A stretch of DNA of 64,000 nt from Holothuria scabra (taxonomy: Eukaryota; Echinodermata; Holothuroidea; Aspidochirotida; Holothuriidae): NCBI GenBank assembly GCA_037179385.1, contig CM074185.1, positions 7,807,371 to 7,871,370 on the forward strand, in the 5' to 3' direction. The position numbers and the translations under genes were made by a program. Under the pieces are notes generated by a model that saw only the letters and a program-made list of their open reading frames with translations, was not told the origin of the DNA and did no database searches. Positions 35,297 to 47,201 of the stretch are shown piece after piece (the stretch's first letter is position 1; each line of letters opens with the position of its first letter).

Positions 35297-35369
35297 GTTC
35301 CGATAGCTCAGTCGGCAGAGCGTACTGCACGGTGAGCAGTAGGTCGTTGGTTCAAACCCAGCTCGGACC
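35297..35369 (+). tRNA. tRNA-like sequence (SINE head or pseudogene)
   Basis: GTTCCGA, then A-box-like TAGCTCAGTCGGCAGAGC, a perfect 5-bp anticodon stem ACTGC/GCAGT with loop ACGGTGA, and a T-arm GTTGGTTCAAACCCAGC. The acceptor stem pairs at 6 of 7 positions (one mismatch). The anticodon loop has C where position 33 should be U, so translation use is unlikely. Intact A and B boxes would suit a Pol III promoter. It is followed by a strong hairpin and a hammerhead ribozyme on the same strand. Confidence 0.6.
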
Positions 35370-35380
35370 TCAGTTTCAGT

Positions 35381-35443
35381 TTCTGCTGTTCAGGATTAGA
35401 AAAAAAAAAAGAAAAAAAAAGAGTCTAATTCTGAACAGCAGAA
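35381..35443 (+). repeat. Hairpin with 20-bp arms and A-rich loop
   Basis: TTCTGCTGTTCAGGATTAGA (35381-35400) pairs with 35424-35443 with a single mismatch around an A-rich loop of about 23 bases. It lies between the tRNA-like head and the hammerhead. Confidence 0.85.
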
Positions 35444-35552
35444 TCGACCTCATTAAGTTCAAGCTCCTACTCGGCAACAACTAATCCAACGTTTGTATAT
35501 GACCCACTTGACTGCCTCTACCACGATGAACGCTACAACCTGCACCTCAGTC

Positions 35553-35594
35553 ACACACCTGACGAGCCTTCGGGCGAAACGGACCGTAGTGTGT
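35553..35594 (+). ncRNA. Type I hammerhead ribozyme (UUCG stem II), distinct from the PLE type
   Basis: Stem I ACACAC (35553-35558), core CTGACGA (35559-35565), stem II GCC-TTCG-GGC (35566-35575), GAAA (35576-35579), short stem III A-CG-GAC-CG-T, cleavage triplet GTA ending at 35588, and stem I return GTGTGT (35589-35594), fully complementary to the first strand. Every invariant base of the hammerhead core is present. The UUCG-capped stem II and different stems set it apart from the three PLE ribozymes nearby. The tRNA-like head upstream recalls the Schistosoma Sm-alpha type (Pol III promoter plus hammerhead). Activity is inferred. Confidence 0.85.
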
Positions 35595-35700
35595 ATTAAA
35601 ATTAGTACGGAGTAATCACTCAGTCTTCTTTCTATATTGTATACAAGCTCTCTGTAACGGATTGAGCTCTGTTTTTGACGAAAGAAGAATGTATTTTTCC

Positions 35701-35701
<1 letters not shown>

Positions 35702-35771
<70 letters not shown>

Positions 35772-35871
35772 CACATATATAAATATATATATTGAGATAG
35801 ATATATATATGTATTAGAATTAGTACATTCCATATATATATATATATGTATATATATATGTATATATATAT
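35702..35871. repeat. (TA)n microsatellite cluster
   Basis: TA repeats at 35702-35766, then degenerate TA/TG stretches to about 35871. They bound the hammerhead composite on its downstream side. Confidence 0.93.
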
Positions 35872-38329
35872 TAGTAATAATTCATGTGGTGAATGTGGTT
35901 TTTTATATGATGTACGTTAACGGATTTAAAAAAGGAAGGGTGGGTTCGGTCTAGCCAGGTCAAGTTCTCATTTTTCGTTGTTGACGATTAATATTTAAAC
36001 GACTTATGATGGTTTGAGCAGGATAAAAGAGAAACTTATGACGACACTGCGATATTTTTACTTAGGAATAATGTCCAGGTTTTGAGTATCATAGTAGATA
36101 CAACCTACAAGGCTTTGAATATGCTTGTAGGCCCAACCCCACAAACAAATGGCTTCTGATATATTTGTACATTGCAACGTCTTTATGTTGAATTCAACAG
36201 TCGCTATTATACTGAAGAAGAATTTACTGTGCTATATATATTCGTATTATTTATCAAGGGAAGTGTTGCAATTTAGGCTAAAGGAGACGAAATATGACAC
36301 TGACAGAGGAAGTATTCCGTTGAGACATTGCCATGAAGCCAGATAAGACAGTGGTAGATTGAGGGTATTGTGCAGTGCAGGTTGTAGGTTACATTTTGTC
36401 GTGTACACAAAGCAAGGTTCCTGTGCGAAAAGAATTGTTATCAGGGTTGTGTGTTTGTGCATTATAACGTCTTCGTATTGCATTTAAGTGTAGCTTTTTG
36501 GCTGCACGAAGAAGTACTTTGAATAATTCGTATCAGTAAGCAAAAACAAAAAATAAAAATAATAAAACTGGCAGGGAAAGTTCCCCGACGGGATATGTTA
36601 GTAAAGGCAGATGGGAAAGTCCATCTATTCGTAGTGAAGGGTTGGGCTGAGAGTAGGACTGAAGAACAGGGTGTAAAATAAGCGTCATCAAGACTCTACA
36701 AAGCACGTTTCCTATGCTCAAAGAAAAGTTGTTAGGCTGAAAAACCAACGAAGGGGGAGGAAGCTAAAAGGTCTAAGTTGTGAATAATTTTCTGGAATTA
36801 TTGACAATGTCCTACTTTTGTCTCCAGGTGGTGCTGTACTACCTGTTGCAATATGATAACATTTAAATTGCAGGTGGTTTTTCAAATAAAAACAGGAATC
36901 TTTGCTGTATTTTCTTTCAAAGAATTTTTTTTTTTGAGGAACCATATCAGCTTTCTTTCATTAAAATAAGTTACGTTTATATATGCAAAGATTTCTACAT
37001 ACTATAAAATTAGCTAATTTCACTGAGTTGATGCTAGAGAATGTTTATCTTAAGTGAAATGACGGTCTCAATTAGCGAGTTCGGCAATTCGATGGCGCAT
37101 GGAACTGTGGGACACACAAACCCAGATCAACACAAAAGGTAGTACGGCCTTCCTTGTTGTTACTGCATTGCAAACTATCATAAATCTGAGTGTATAATGC
37201 CAACTGGAATGAAAACAGGGTCACCGTGCTATTAAAAGAAAGATTGCAATGCTTTTTATACCAAAAAAGCGCGGTCTACTGCACAAAACCACACTTAAGA
37301 TTCCTCTTTATCTTATGGATGGATTTAGAAAGGATACTTTTACCAAATTTTCATGTAAACTCAAATTTTGGAACACTTGTTGTGTGTGCGGGATTGGTTT
37401 GTTTTTCTGAACGATTTGCAGGATGTGCGCATGTGTATAGTCCCCGCATGAGAGGTTGATGCCACAGAACGCACAATCCGAATATCTAAATATCTAGTCA
37501 TAAATCTAGCTCAACAGGTGCACAGTAATTGTCATTTTTGTTTACTCTTCCTCTTCCATTTACACTGTTGATAAAAATTGAATTTTACAAAGTTGATATC
37601 AAGAAAGGTGTAAATTTTTAATAGAATTTATTGGAAAATTTATTATTAAATGCATCATAAGCGTAAACAAATGCGATAGTTTGATATAGGAAAGGGAGGG
37701 GTGCATGAAATCTTTGACAACCTTTGATTATGAACATATATGGGATAATACCTGAAAAGTATAATAATTCCATGGTGAAAACCTGCAAAATTAAAATGGA
37801 ACCTGCTCAACACAGGATTAACACAATCTGACTTAATTTTCAGTCCTCAATGTCAAGCTGGAGGTTCTGTTTCAAACCTATTAGTTTGATTGCAACATTT
37901 TATCCACGTTTAATGTCTGGAAACAATTTGAAAAATGCGGAACCTGTCTAATCTGTTGCAATGTCGAGGAATAAGTACATACTTCTGTTTATTTTTACTT
38001 GAGATACAGCTTAATGGCTCTTATTTGGGCAGACTCGCTCAAACCTCTTCCAAATGATTTCCACATAGGTGGTGATTTCCCCACCAACTTTTTTCAGACG
38101 TAGGATTCTGATATTGATAATGGTATATAACGGGGGGGGGGGGGGGGAGTACAAAGACTTCATTTTACTCATTCTACTGGAAAGGTAAGGCTTAACCACG
38201 AAAATAAGGCGACTCGGTTGGACGAAGTTAAATTTGGATAATGAACATATTCTGTGTCTTCAGTAGATCCTTTCTGTCGTTTTAGCCAGAGCCTTTCTTC
38301 TTGTACCTTAGATCCCACACTGAGTAGAC
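35872..38329. other. Unassigned intergenic DNA
   Basis: No gene or repeat recognised. Small open frames (for example 37190-37459) have no family resemblance. A G-run lies at about 38133-38146. Confidence 0.45.
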
Positions 38330-38535
38330 CGCGTGTTTGGGCTAACGTTAAGATCATCCGCCTCTCACCCGGAGGGCCCGGGTTCTAGTGCCTACTGCCA
38401 TTGTGCGTGATGCTCCACATGAGCAACGGAGAAGGGAAAACAAGCCAGTGAGCCACAGCTGAAAAAGGCCGTGGCCGGCTCGACTAGAAGCAATAGCTTA
38501 GAAATTGGGCCGTAAAACTCCATCTAACTAACTAT
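38330..38535 (+). mobile_element. tRNA-derived SINE, plus strand
   Basis: This is the most complete copy. A tRNA-like head at about 38335-38395 carries a B-box-like GGGTTCTAGTGCC. The body follows with GCCATTGTGCGTGATGCTCC, AAACAAGCCAGTGAGCCAC, GCCGTGGCCGGCTCGAC, the AGAAGCAATAGCTTAG block and GGGCCGTAAAACTCCATC, then the tail CTAACTAACT. Block order is the reverse complement of the copies at 8042-10560, 26329-26575 and 60073-60570, which defines the family. Confidence 0.75.
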
Positions 38536-38875
38536 CCTATAGTGAGCAATAAAGTGAGGACGGTGGTTGTTTGTACCTATATGATGACCAGCGCTGTTGA
38601 TAACACTCGATCAATTGATTTTCTTAAGCAGACATAGAATTCAGCTTCTCATTCATCCCCACATTCTGAGTCTATCACATGATTCGGTCTCACATTCGCC
38701 CAGCACATTCGGCTTACATTCACCTGGCATAGGATTCGGCTTACATTCATGTACACCTAGCTAGCACATGATTCGGACTTCCTCATCATATTCGCCGAGT
38801 TGTGTTCAGCCTTCAAATCTCAACATTCAGCCTTACATTCAGGTTTAGAATGTGAGGCTGAATCCTTTGTATGTC

Positions 38876-41199
38876 CAGGGATGGCGCTAGCGGGGGGGGG
38901 GGGAGGGGGTGGTTGCCCCCCTCGGGAACACCCCCCCCCCCCGTTGGGGCAGGTTGGCGGTTTCGCCGCGGTGGCCTAAAATTAATAAAGTAATAATGAA
39001 AATGAAAACTATCAAGATTGAAAGTACTGGACGATCTTGGACATAATTTTTGTTTTGAAATACTATTTCAATACATATTGGAATAGATGTTCAATCACCT
39101 CTTCTTAGTTTCGTTATACCTCATTCCATGTTCCTTGTCCTATTTCATCCCCGTCGAAGAAGGACAACAATTTCCTACGCCGACGGAGGCCTAAAAATAA
39201 ACGTAAAGGACTGAAGTTATTGGATTGATGCTCATGAACTGTTCTTTTTTCTGTCCGATCTTTTTTCTTTCTTTTGTAACTTTACGCTATTCTAATGCAT
39301 ATCTCAACCCGTTTTAGTCACCGTCCTCTTGCTAGCTATCCTCATCCCACAATGTTAAAAATGTCGCAGACATGTTGTAGATTTACAGAACGAAAAATAA
39401 AGAAATACAAAACATATATGGAAAAAGTGCTGTCAATTTCTTTATGTATTTCTTTATCTTTTGTTCTCTAGTTGTGCAGAAATGTTTAACATTGCATCTT
39501 CAATTCAACGGCTCCCCGGTCTGCCATCTGGCCTGCCCCGACAACCGAATTCTAGCAACGGCAATGAAAATCAACCAGGCCGTTTCAGCTACACATAGTG
39601 ATGAACAGTAGTGTGAGAATTTCTTACTGAAAATTCCTTTAAAGACACGTTGTAACGTAACATATTTCAAATACGTTGAAAGTAAAATTATTAAAAAAGT
39701 AGTCTGAAGTTCGGGCAGTCACGTAGAAAATCCCATCTATTTAGCGGACCTTGCAATTGAATACAACGAAGATTCTTAATAGAGTCAAAAACACTTGCTT
39801 TGTTTTCAATTCCGTTCCATAGTTTTCTCCGAAGAGAGACAGCAACACTACATCTAATTGTAGCTGTACCAGTCTGGTAATTTTCTGATCACTTAGCAAG
39901 TTTTTTTTTTTTTTTATTGAAGTGGAACTTTCATTTTCAAAGGATAACTCGAAATAACGACTGCTTCATTTCTAGTAGCAAGTCTGAGAAATGCCATTTC
40001 CGACTGTCGGAAGGGTTAGGTTTTTTAACAATTTTCTGGACGATCCGCTTAAATTGGTGGTGGCGCTCCGCTTAATAGTGTTTTGGTCGAACAGATTACT
40101 TAACAGAACAATGCATGCTTGCAAATTATTCTTCGTTTTGTGGCAATATCATGAGGTGAAAATTTTAGTGCGAAAGAAAGCCGACCGATTTGTTTTTGGT
40201 TACGAACCAGGGAAATGCCAGTTCCTGCTGTCTGGGATTTTCAATTTTTCAAAATTTCTGTTTTCTGCACTTTGATAGTCTTTCGGGCAGAATTACATTT
40301 TTCAGACAAAAACGCAATCCTGCCCCTCCCAAAATGAAACCCTCCCGTATATCCATGTCTATATATCATATATAAAACTTTAAACATATGGGAAACCAAA
40401 CTTTTTCCGCAGGAAATTTTTCCCAATATGGTCTGAGGGCCTTAATCTGCATGATGATATTCAGTAACCCCAACAAAACTACAGATCACCCCCACTTGAT
40501 TTTTCTTATAAGAAAATTAGATTCTTCCATAAAACCCCCAAATCTGTCATAAAGTTACGATTCTCTCCAATATAAGCTTCAGATTGTTAAAAGTGGCAAA
40601 ATTTTTCAATTTCGATGGATACTCCGTACAATTACGAACCAAAGCCAACTTTGTTAATCACCCCAGATTCTACCTAATTTTGCTCTTGAAAGGCCTATCA
40701 TTTATAAAAAAAACATTTTTTTTTTTTTATCAAAACCGTACCAAAGGACCAAATTTTCTTCTTTAAATTTCAAAATTTCTCCAATGAAATCGGCTCTTAA
40801 TCTTCGTTCAAAAAAAAAAAAATCGGGCAAACGTCTGGTACGGTCTCGTGTTGAAGCCTTAGAAGCATAGTACGATTACATGAGTAACCCCCAAACATTT
40901 TCACCTGTCGCCGATATAACTTTTTTAATTTTGCCCACGTGTAGGACATATTCTTCAATAAACACCCCAACACTTTAATGGTCCTTACAAAAGCCAAATT
41001 TCTTTCAAAAATTTTTAATTTTATCTTCAAAATTAACTCCACAAATCTTAGTATTTGTTAAAGAGAAAGCCAAAAATTTTGCCCTCTCTACGCGCTCCTC
41101 AAAATCCGCTAAGTCACCTCCCACGGGGACTAACTCAAAGCCTTTGCCGGGGCCTTGAAATGTTGGCCCCCTACCGGGGAAGTCCTGGCGCCACCCCTG
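38876..41199 (-). mobile_element. hAT-like nonautonomous element, copy 2 (inverted)
   Basis: Starts CAGGGATGGCGCTAG and ends CTGGCGCCACCCCTG. Flanks TGTATGTC (38868-38875) and GTTATGTC (41200-41207) match at 6 of 8 bases. Its reverse complement follows 8072-10427 block by block: GGCCCCGGCAAAGGCTTTGA near the right end, the TTAGGCC...GGCGAAACCGCC block near the left end. A 145-bp MITE (39350-39494) is nested inside. There is no transposase frame; a G/C-run tract at 38890-38942 is extra relative to copy 1. Confidence 0.8.
39350..39494. mobile_element. Palindromic MITE nested in hAT-like copy 2
   Basis: Ends CAATGTTAAA and TTTAACATTG are inverted, with inner mirrored blocks (AACGAAAAATAAAGAAATAC / GTATTTCTTTATCTTTTGTT). 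The equivalent place in copy 1 (near 10015-10030) reads straight through (GAAGATGGGATGAG), so the empty site is known, and a 2-bp CA duplication flanks the insert. Related to 30224-30391. Confidence 0.8.
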
Positions 41200-41207
41200 G
41201 TTATGTC

Positions 41208-42254
41208 TAATGAATGCTGAGTGAAAACGCAAGAATCGCTATACTTCTTCGGTGTATCTTGAAGGTGCTGTATTAATCATTCGGAAAACATTTCGACATT
41301 GTAATGTACACAGAGTCAATCAAAATGTGAGAAAGGCGCCACCCAAATTTCATGTCAGTACGGTAGTCATGTCCAAACCTTAATTTAACTCAATAATCTT
41401 TCTCATTCTCCTTACTATTCTTACATGGTTTCTCTGGTTCTTGCTTTTATTTTGCTTTTCAAGACTGGATTTAACCTGACAGTCGACTTTCAATATTCTG
41501 ATTTTGTTTAACAGCGCCTTTGGTCTTCATACCTACGGGATAATTTCGAGAATTGAAGCTTTTAAAACAGGGAAATGTTACCAAGATCATGTGCATACTG
41601 GGTAAAATAATGCCCCAGCCCAGAGTATACGCGCTGTTCTGGCAGTGACCATCGGGACATTAGGAATGGTTACTTTACAACTCTGCTACACAAACCCGGT
41701 GAATCAGGCATTTGGACCCTGGAGCATTACCAATAACTAAATGCATCTGGAAGCCAACCATAAGCAAAGATAAGGAAACCCAATTTTTTGCTATCTGAGG
41801 CAAACTATCTCCCTGTTCGCTGATAGGAGGAAGCAGAATAATTCTAAAGTAATCACGGTTTGCGAACGACACAGAACCTGTCCATCTCATGGATTTCCTC
41901 TAGTGCGACTTGTGCCGGTACGAGTTGTTATAGATTGTCCTTCTCTATGTGATGGCGATGGCTGTTGTCAAGTAGGTAATACATCAATCTGGTATTACAG
42001 CTGAGACTCTGTTTCTCATTCAAATCGACACTACCCCTTAAAACTGTGAATCGTCCCATACTTCTAAATATAGCACATGAAATAGAGATCATTTTGCAAC
42101 TGGGAAATTCCATTTTAAATTAGTACAATGTGCGGGGTGACATCAGATCCGAGACCTAATATGTCTAGGCCAAACAGGTGGACTAAGAGAAACTGCCACA
42201 TTAAATGAAAATGTCACGTAATTGATTTCACACATGCATGGCTAGGATGTCTTA
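41208..42254. other. Unassigned DNA
   Basis: No gene or repeat recognised on either strand. Minus-strand open frames at 41675-41890 and 41928-42113 show no family resemblance. Confidence 0.45.
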
Positions 42255-42490
42255 AAGGCCCAATTCTCTCGCTCCAAAGAGTACTAATTCTCCTAACCTT
42301 CTTACCTAAGTCCCTCCCACAATTTTCTGAAATTCATCATCATGTAAACATAATCTCAGTTTATTGTTTCAGGGTGAATATAGAAAATCTCGGTGTGTAT
42401 AATCAAAACTCAGTGCAGCTCATGCTGTGTAATATAAGCTTTGGTACTCTGCATTGTTTAAATTAGCTGTCAATCAAAGAGCGACATCGT
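42255..42490 (+). repeat. Dispersed repeat of unknown class, copy 2
   Basis: Diverged counterpart of 4040-4290, same orientation, sharing AAAGGCC, GTGTATAATCAAAACT versus GTGTAATCAAACACT, CATGCTGTGTAATAT and AGCTTTGGTACT. No coding potential. Confidence 0.5.
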
Positions 42491-43116
42491 TAGAGCATTA
42501 TTCGTACCACATTCAACCTGTTTTGATTTTGAAATGTCTTCCGTTTTTAAATTACAAGGATATTCTGGTTGAAACCCTTTTACAAACCGCGTTGCATGGG
42601 TGAACATACTCTCACTCACATGAAATCGTGCAACAGACCTTTTGTGACTTTAACGTGATTCAACCGCCTAAAAAGGATATTCACTAAACGAAATCAATTA
42701 TTTCAATCAGCTTAGAACAAAGGGAACTTGGAAGTGTTCAGGAAGTTAACCCCTCCATATGATCCCAATATGGCTTGAAAGCCAGCGGCAAAACGCCAAA
42801 AATATAAGTAAATTGCATGGAGGCACTAATATTGCAACATTACACATTTACATACCAAGATAAACCCGAGTACACCCGTCACCCCTGATTCTCTTCCCCC
42901 ATGTCACACACTAAAGCACCCACCGACTCAGTCCTGGTTACCGCCTCACCGGAAAAACAAATTTAAAACTGTCAATCTCATACAATATGCACTAATTATA
43001 TTTCAGTCGGTTAAGAAGAATTACTCAAAATGAGGATCATCGTCTAGGCATGTAATCCCGGGGAAAGGACGTCAATTCTTGCGTTGGTAGACAACGAATG
43101 TGTAAGGAAGTCCAAG
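42491..43116. other. Unassigned DNA
   Basis: Nothing recognised in this stretch. Confidence 0.45.
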
Positions 43117-43400
43117 CAGTGGCGACGCCAGAATGTCACAGTAGGGGAGGGGGGAGGGGTATTACGGTCAAAGCAAAATGGCGGAAAAGCTAAAAGGGTA
43201 CATATCTCTTAATAAAACTTTAAAAAAAAATTTGCCGATTTTACCGGGGAATCGGCAAAAACTTTAAAGCTTGTAAAAAATTTTGGCTGGGAAAATTGAA
43301 CAAATTTTGCACCATTTTTCATGTAAATAAGCCCCTTCTGAAACGCAAAAAATTCCCCTTATTTCTCCCTTATACCCCTCCCCCAGGGCGGCGATCAGTG
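43117..43400. repeat. Probable hAT-like fragment (CAGTGGCGACGCCAG end)
   Basis: The left end CAGTGGCGACGCCAGAATG, followed by AGTAGGGGAGG, resembles the block at 11028. The interior has a TTTGCCGATT/AATCGGCAAA inverted repeat and C-rich right portion. The right terminus and a target duplication could not be placed. Confidence 0.4.
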
Positions 43401-44279
43401 GCGCAATATGTCAGTAACATTTAGCAAATTGGTGCTTTAGAAAATTTCATTGAGAAAGCCTGGCCTAAAGGGAATTCCCAACTGGCAGAATGTTATATTT
43501 ATAGCCAGGTGAAGGCTACTTTGCTTACCATATTTAAGCATGGGTCGAAGCAGGAATTGAATATTTCCATGCTTGCAGTTGGCAACACAGTATTTTGCAT
43601 GTTATTTCGGTGAGAAGGAACGAAGATGTGTGTACTAGCCAGGTAATTTCTGCAACTACGTCCTCATATGGACGGTAAGTACAGGATACCAGAAATATAA
43701 TTTGGACTAGAAGGACAGGATACACTTTGTCACAATATATTCGGTTAAAAGGCTCCATTGCCTCTTACGAAGTCGCAATTACTTATTCATTAAACTCTTG
43801 GTTTGGCAACGGCCGATGATTGTATTTTCTAATTTGCTGTATTTTGAATATGTATATTTAGTTCAAAGTATAGAACATGGGCGGATTTTTCTCTAAAATA
43901 TGTAAAATATTGGATATATTTTATTTTATTATAGGCCTAGTTTATGTCCAAACAATTACATTTTGTTGTTGCCGTCATCTTGGTTAAGTTTGGGTTATGT
44001 ATAGAATATTAGGGATCATACTTAGACCCAAAATTGAAGATGTAAAGGGACTTCAATGGAAATATATGTTTAACAGTTAAATGATTATTTTCGGTCAGTT
44101 TGGTTGTGTAAGTTCTGACATTTTTGGTACCCATATTAAATGGGCTAAAAAGAACTGGTAGAGAGCCTAATTATGCTGACATGGTTCCTTCCGGTTGAGT
44201 TCGGATTCCGTAAGAAGAGGCGTGACCTAATATCTTACTTTAAGAACACGTCTTGACAGGTACTAAGTGGGGCCATTTC
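43401..44279. other. Unassigned DNA
   Basis: No gene or repeat recognised. The minus-strand frame 43534-43758 has no family resemblance. Confidence 0.45.
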
Positions 44280-44432
44280 AGGGGCAGTGGAGCGAAGTTG
44301 AAGTGGGGGAGGGGGTTATTCACCACAGCGGCCCAATATGTTAAAATAATATAATACCAATGTAAGGCGGTTCAAATGTCTACGGATGAAAAGGTGGGAA
44401 CCCCTCCCCTCCCACCCGTCTCCGCGATCCCT
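44280..44432. mobile_element. Short MITE-like repeat, copy 2
   Basis: Counterpart of 1549-1703, sharing GAGCGAA, the AGCGGCCCAATATGTT string and the pyrimidine-rich right end. Flanks GCCATTTC (44272-44279) and GCAATTTG (44433-44440) match at 6 of 8 positions, consistent with an old hAT-type 8-bp duplication. Confidence 0.55.
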
Positions 44433-45185
44433 GCAATTTGGTGAACGCCATGTTCTTTTATAAACTTACATTTAAATAGCAATGACAGTCGATATAACTT
44501 TATTTCAAAATACCAGCTATGACGAAATTCCTTATGTTGCTCTTTTAGTTATCTTTTAAGATAGAATTTAAAAAGGCTTACTGAATAGTTAGGGTAATTT
44601 AGGCAGTAACCTCTTGCAAATTTCACAGTTAAGTGAGAAGTTGCTTGACGCCGATTTCCATCCTTGTGGAACGTTATGGTCTCTGTAGACATGCAGGGAG
44701 TGGTTCGGGAAGAGTTTTATACGGACGTGTTTACATGATTACCGAAGCCCGAAGTACATTTTACCCAGGACTCCAGGTATTATGAAAGGGGCAAGAGCAG
44801 TCATATCAAACCTATTTTGAAGCAACAGCTAAATCTCACAATTTTCTTCTTAGGGCTAGAACTATTTCTCTCCTAAGTATCTTTCCTAAAATTTTTAGGA
44901 CTTCAGTATTTCATATTCAAGGTAAACCAAAAGGTAACTCCTAGAAAATTTCGACCAACTGCATGTCAATTGGTTAGATTATAAACAAAGGCTAATTGAA
45001 ATCTTTTATAGACTTTAGCTTTTCACTTATTGTGAAATCAAGCGCAGCTTAGTATAATATTTGTTAATCGTGCATTGTCTAACTGCAACAGTTTCTACCG
45101 CACACTTAGTTGTAATGGCATATAAGGTGCTGCTATACAAGGCCTATAAAACAATAGAATTAGCAACTTTAACTTGCTATCTGTC
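44433..45185. other. Unassigned DNA
   Basis: Nothing recognised on either strand. Confidence 0.45.
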
Positions 45186-45540
45186 GAAGGTCTGATGACA
45201 GGAAAATGCCAAACTATTGGGATTTTATGTAAAAAGCATTGACACCCTGAAAATGAACACAATTCCCATTAAAATTCATCACAAGATGACCATTTTACAT
45301 GATAATTTCTAATTTGCACTAAATCATGCATAAACATGAGGTAAATATGCAAATCTTGAGATGTCAAGAGAAGGGCATAGCAAATGTGCTTAATGTTATG
45401 TTTCATTTTAACAACTTCCATTCCAAGGACAGATGTAAAATTGGAATTTCTTTAGCAATGTTATATTAGAAGTTAATATAGTGTTCTTAGTAATTAACAT
45501 CGCTGAAATATGTTTTCCACTTGCTACTTCTTAAAAAAGA
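45186..45540 (+). repeat. Diverged copy of the TTAA-flanked MITE at 58598-59177
   Basis: Matches 58598-58960 in order: AAGGTCTGATGACAGGAAAATG versus the AGGTAGTGTGACATG end, the AAAATTCATCAC/AAAATCCGTC block, TGACCATTTT, GCAAATCTTGAGATGTCA versus GCAAATCTTGTGATGTCA, and CCAAGGACAG. The right end is lost or decayed. Confidence 0.6.
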
Positions 45541-46100
45541 ACAGTAACTTAAGACAATAACAACACTTATCTACGTTCCTGTACGGAGAGACGCTGAAAA
45601 GCTGAGAATTTCCGGACTCACGAAACCTTCGATGCAGTGGAGACTTGCGTGAAAGGGTAATGAGGACGATTTACTAGTCGATTGGGACGAAGTGGGGCGC
45701 GGTGCTAGAACTTCTCCAGGTAGCGCGCGGTGCGCGCGTAATGTGCAATTAAGGTGTAGCAAGGGTTAAGTACGGTCGCTCGTGAATACACCTACCAGGA
45801 AAGTTGGGAAATACACTCTATAAAGGTTGTGGGAATTAATCGCTTCCCGAAACACTTTTTGCCCCAACTTGTAAACACTGCAACTGTAACAACTGCAAAT
45901 TGCAAAGCGCGCGGAAAATTTTGCATTCTTGGAACAAATAATTACAAAAATGGAACTTTTATTGGAGAGAATTTGGAATTCCATGAAAGAAGGGTTGGGA
46001 AAACCACACTGCAAATGATTGGTGTCACAAATAACAAATTTCCCAATTTTTCACTTTTTCAGAGCCGGAGGGGTGGGGGCTGTAGCTACGTCACTAGTAA
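45541..46100. repeat. GCGCGC-unit repeat fragment (related to hAT-internal 205-bp repeats)
   Basis: GC palindromes GCGCGCGGTGCGCGC near 45723 and GCGCGCGGAAAATTTTGC near 45906 are about 183 bp apart. The second unit (GAACAAATAATTACAAAAATG, TTGGAATTCCATGAAAGA, ATTTTTCACTTTTTCAGAG) parallels units at 57868 and 58282. The right part ends GTAGCTACGTCACTA, an hAT-like terminus. The left terminus was not found. Open frames here are within the repeat. Confidence 0.5.
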
Positions 46101-47201
46101 CACATATTTAGGATTTAAAGGTGTTTGCAAAGTGGAGCAAAATAAGTGTTTAACTGTTAAACGTTTTTTAGCGTGTATAACTAACCAAACGGTAAACTAC
46201 CTGATCACTAATTAAGACATGATTCCAATAATATTAATAAAAGAAATGCCAACACTCTACAACATTGTTTTAGCACAAGCAACAACGTGCTCCAGAAAAA
46301 TTCAAATTCCGAAGAGGTGTATATCGCGAAGGGTAAACTTTGCCATCATGTCACCATACCTTTAAATTTCCACCTCTTGGCCCAGATGCACTAAATTTTA
46401 ATAGCAGCCAATAAACTTTAAGCATAAACATTTAAAATTTTACAACATTATTGATCGGTTATTTAATAGCTTTTATTATCAACGACCCTTTTAACAGCTC
46501 ATAGACAATACCTAGGAGTTGCGATTAGGACATGAGCAGGAAATAAAATGAGAGTCACTATCCTACAACTGAGTCCATTTGTCTCTAAGGTGACTCACTT
46601 AATAAAGCAAATCACCATTGGGGCAAATTGACAAATTGTAACATTAGCTAAGAAAGATGTCGTCTAGTGAATCGAGTACAGTCATTTACTTTAAGACAGA
46701 TCGGTTTAGACTTGGGTCATGAAAACAGAACCATTAGCAACTTGAAAACTAATAAATTAATCATTCATTCAAAAGACTACGCCACCACTTAAGTCTATTG
46801 TATGGCATCTAAATGTCAAATTAAAGGTAGCCTACCAGGCATTTCTTCTCCTTGGAATATCGTGAAAATGAGTTTTCACAAGAGAGCATGCCCACTTGGA
46901 GTCATAGACAAAAATCTCTGTCACCGACGATACCACTGCACCCAAGGACAATAAGTCTACCTAAGCTCCATCAATTTTTGACTGCGGAGCCGTTGTGAGA
47001 ATGGGGACCTCATATGCATTGACAATGGTCCAAGAGCCCAAATACGGTCCTTTTGATGCTCAGCTCAAGCTCATGAAAAGCCTATCTTTGCAAAACGTAT
47101 CCTAGGTAGTAATGTAGGCAGAATTTCGGTGATCTCAAACGACTGTGAACCTAAAATAAAACGATATCTGTGAAATTTCTCTGTTTGTAACAGGCCTGCT
47201 A
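46101..47201. other. Unassigned DNA
   Basis: No gene recognised. A string TCATGAAAACAGAACCATTAGC near 46717 resembles part of the 201-bp tandem repeat downstream and may be a fragment of it. Confidence 0.4.
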
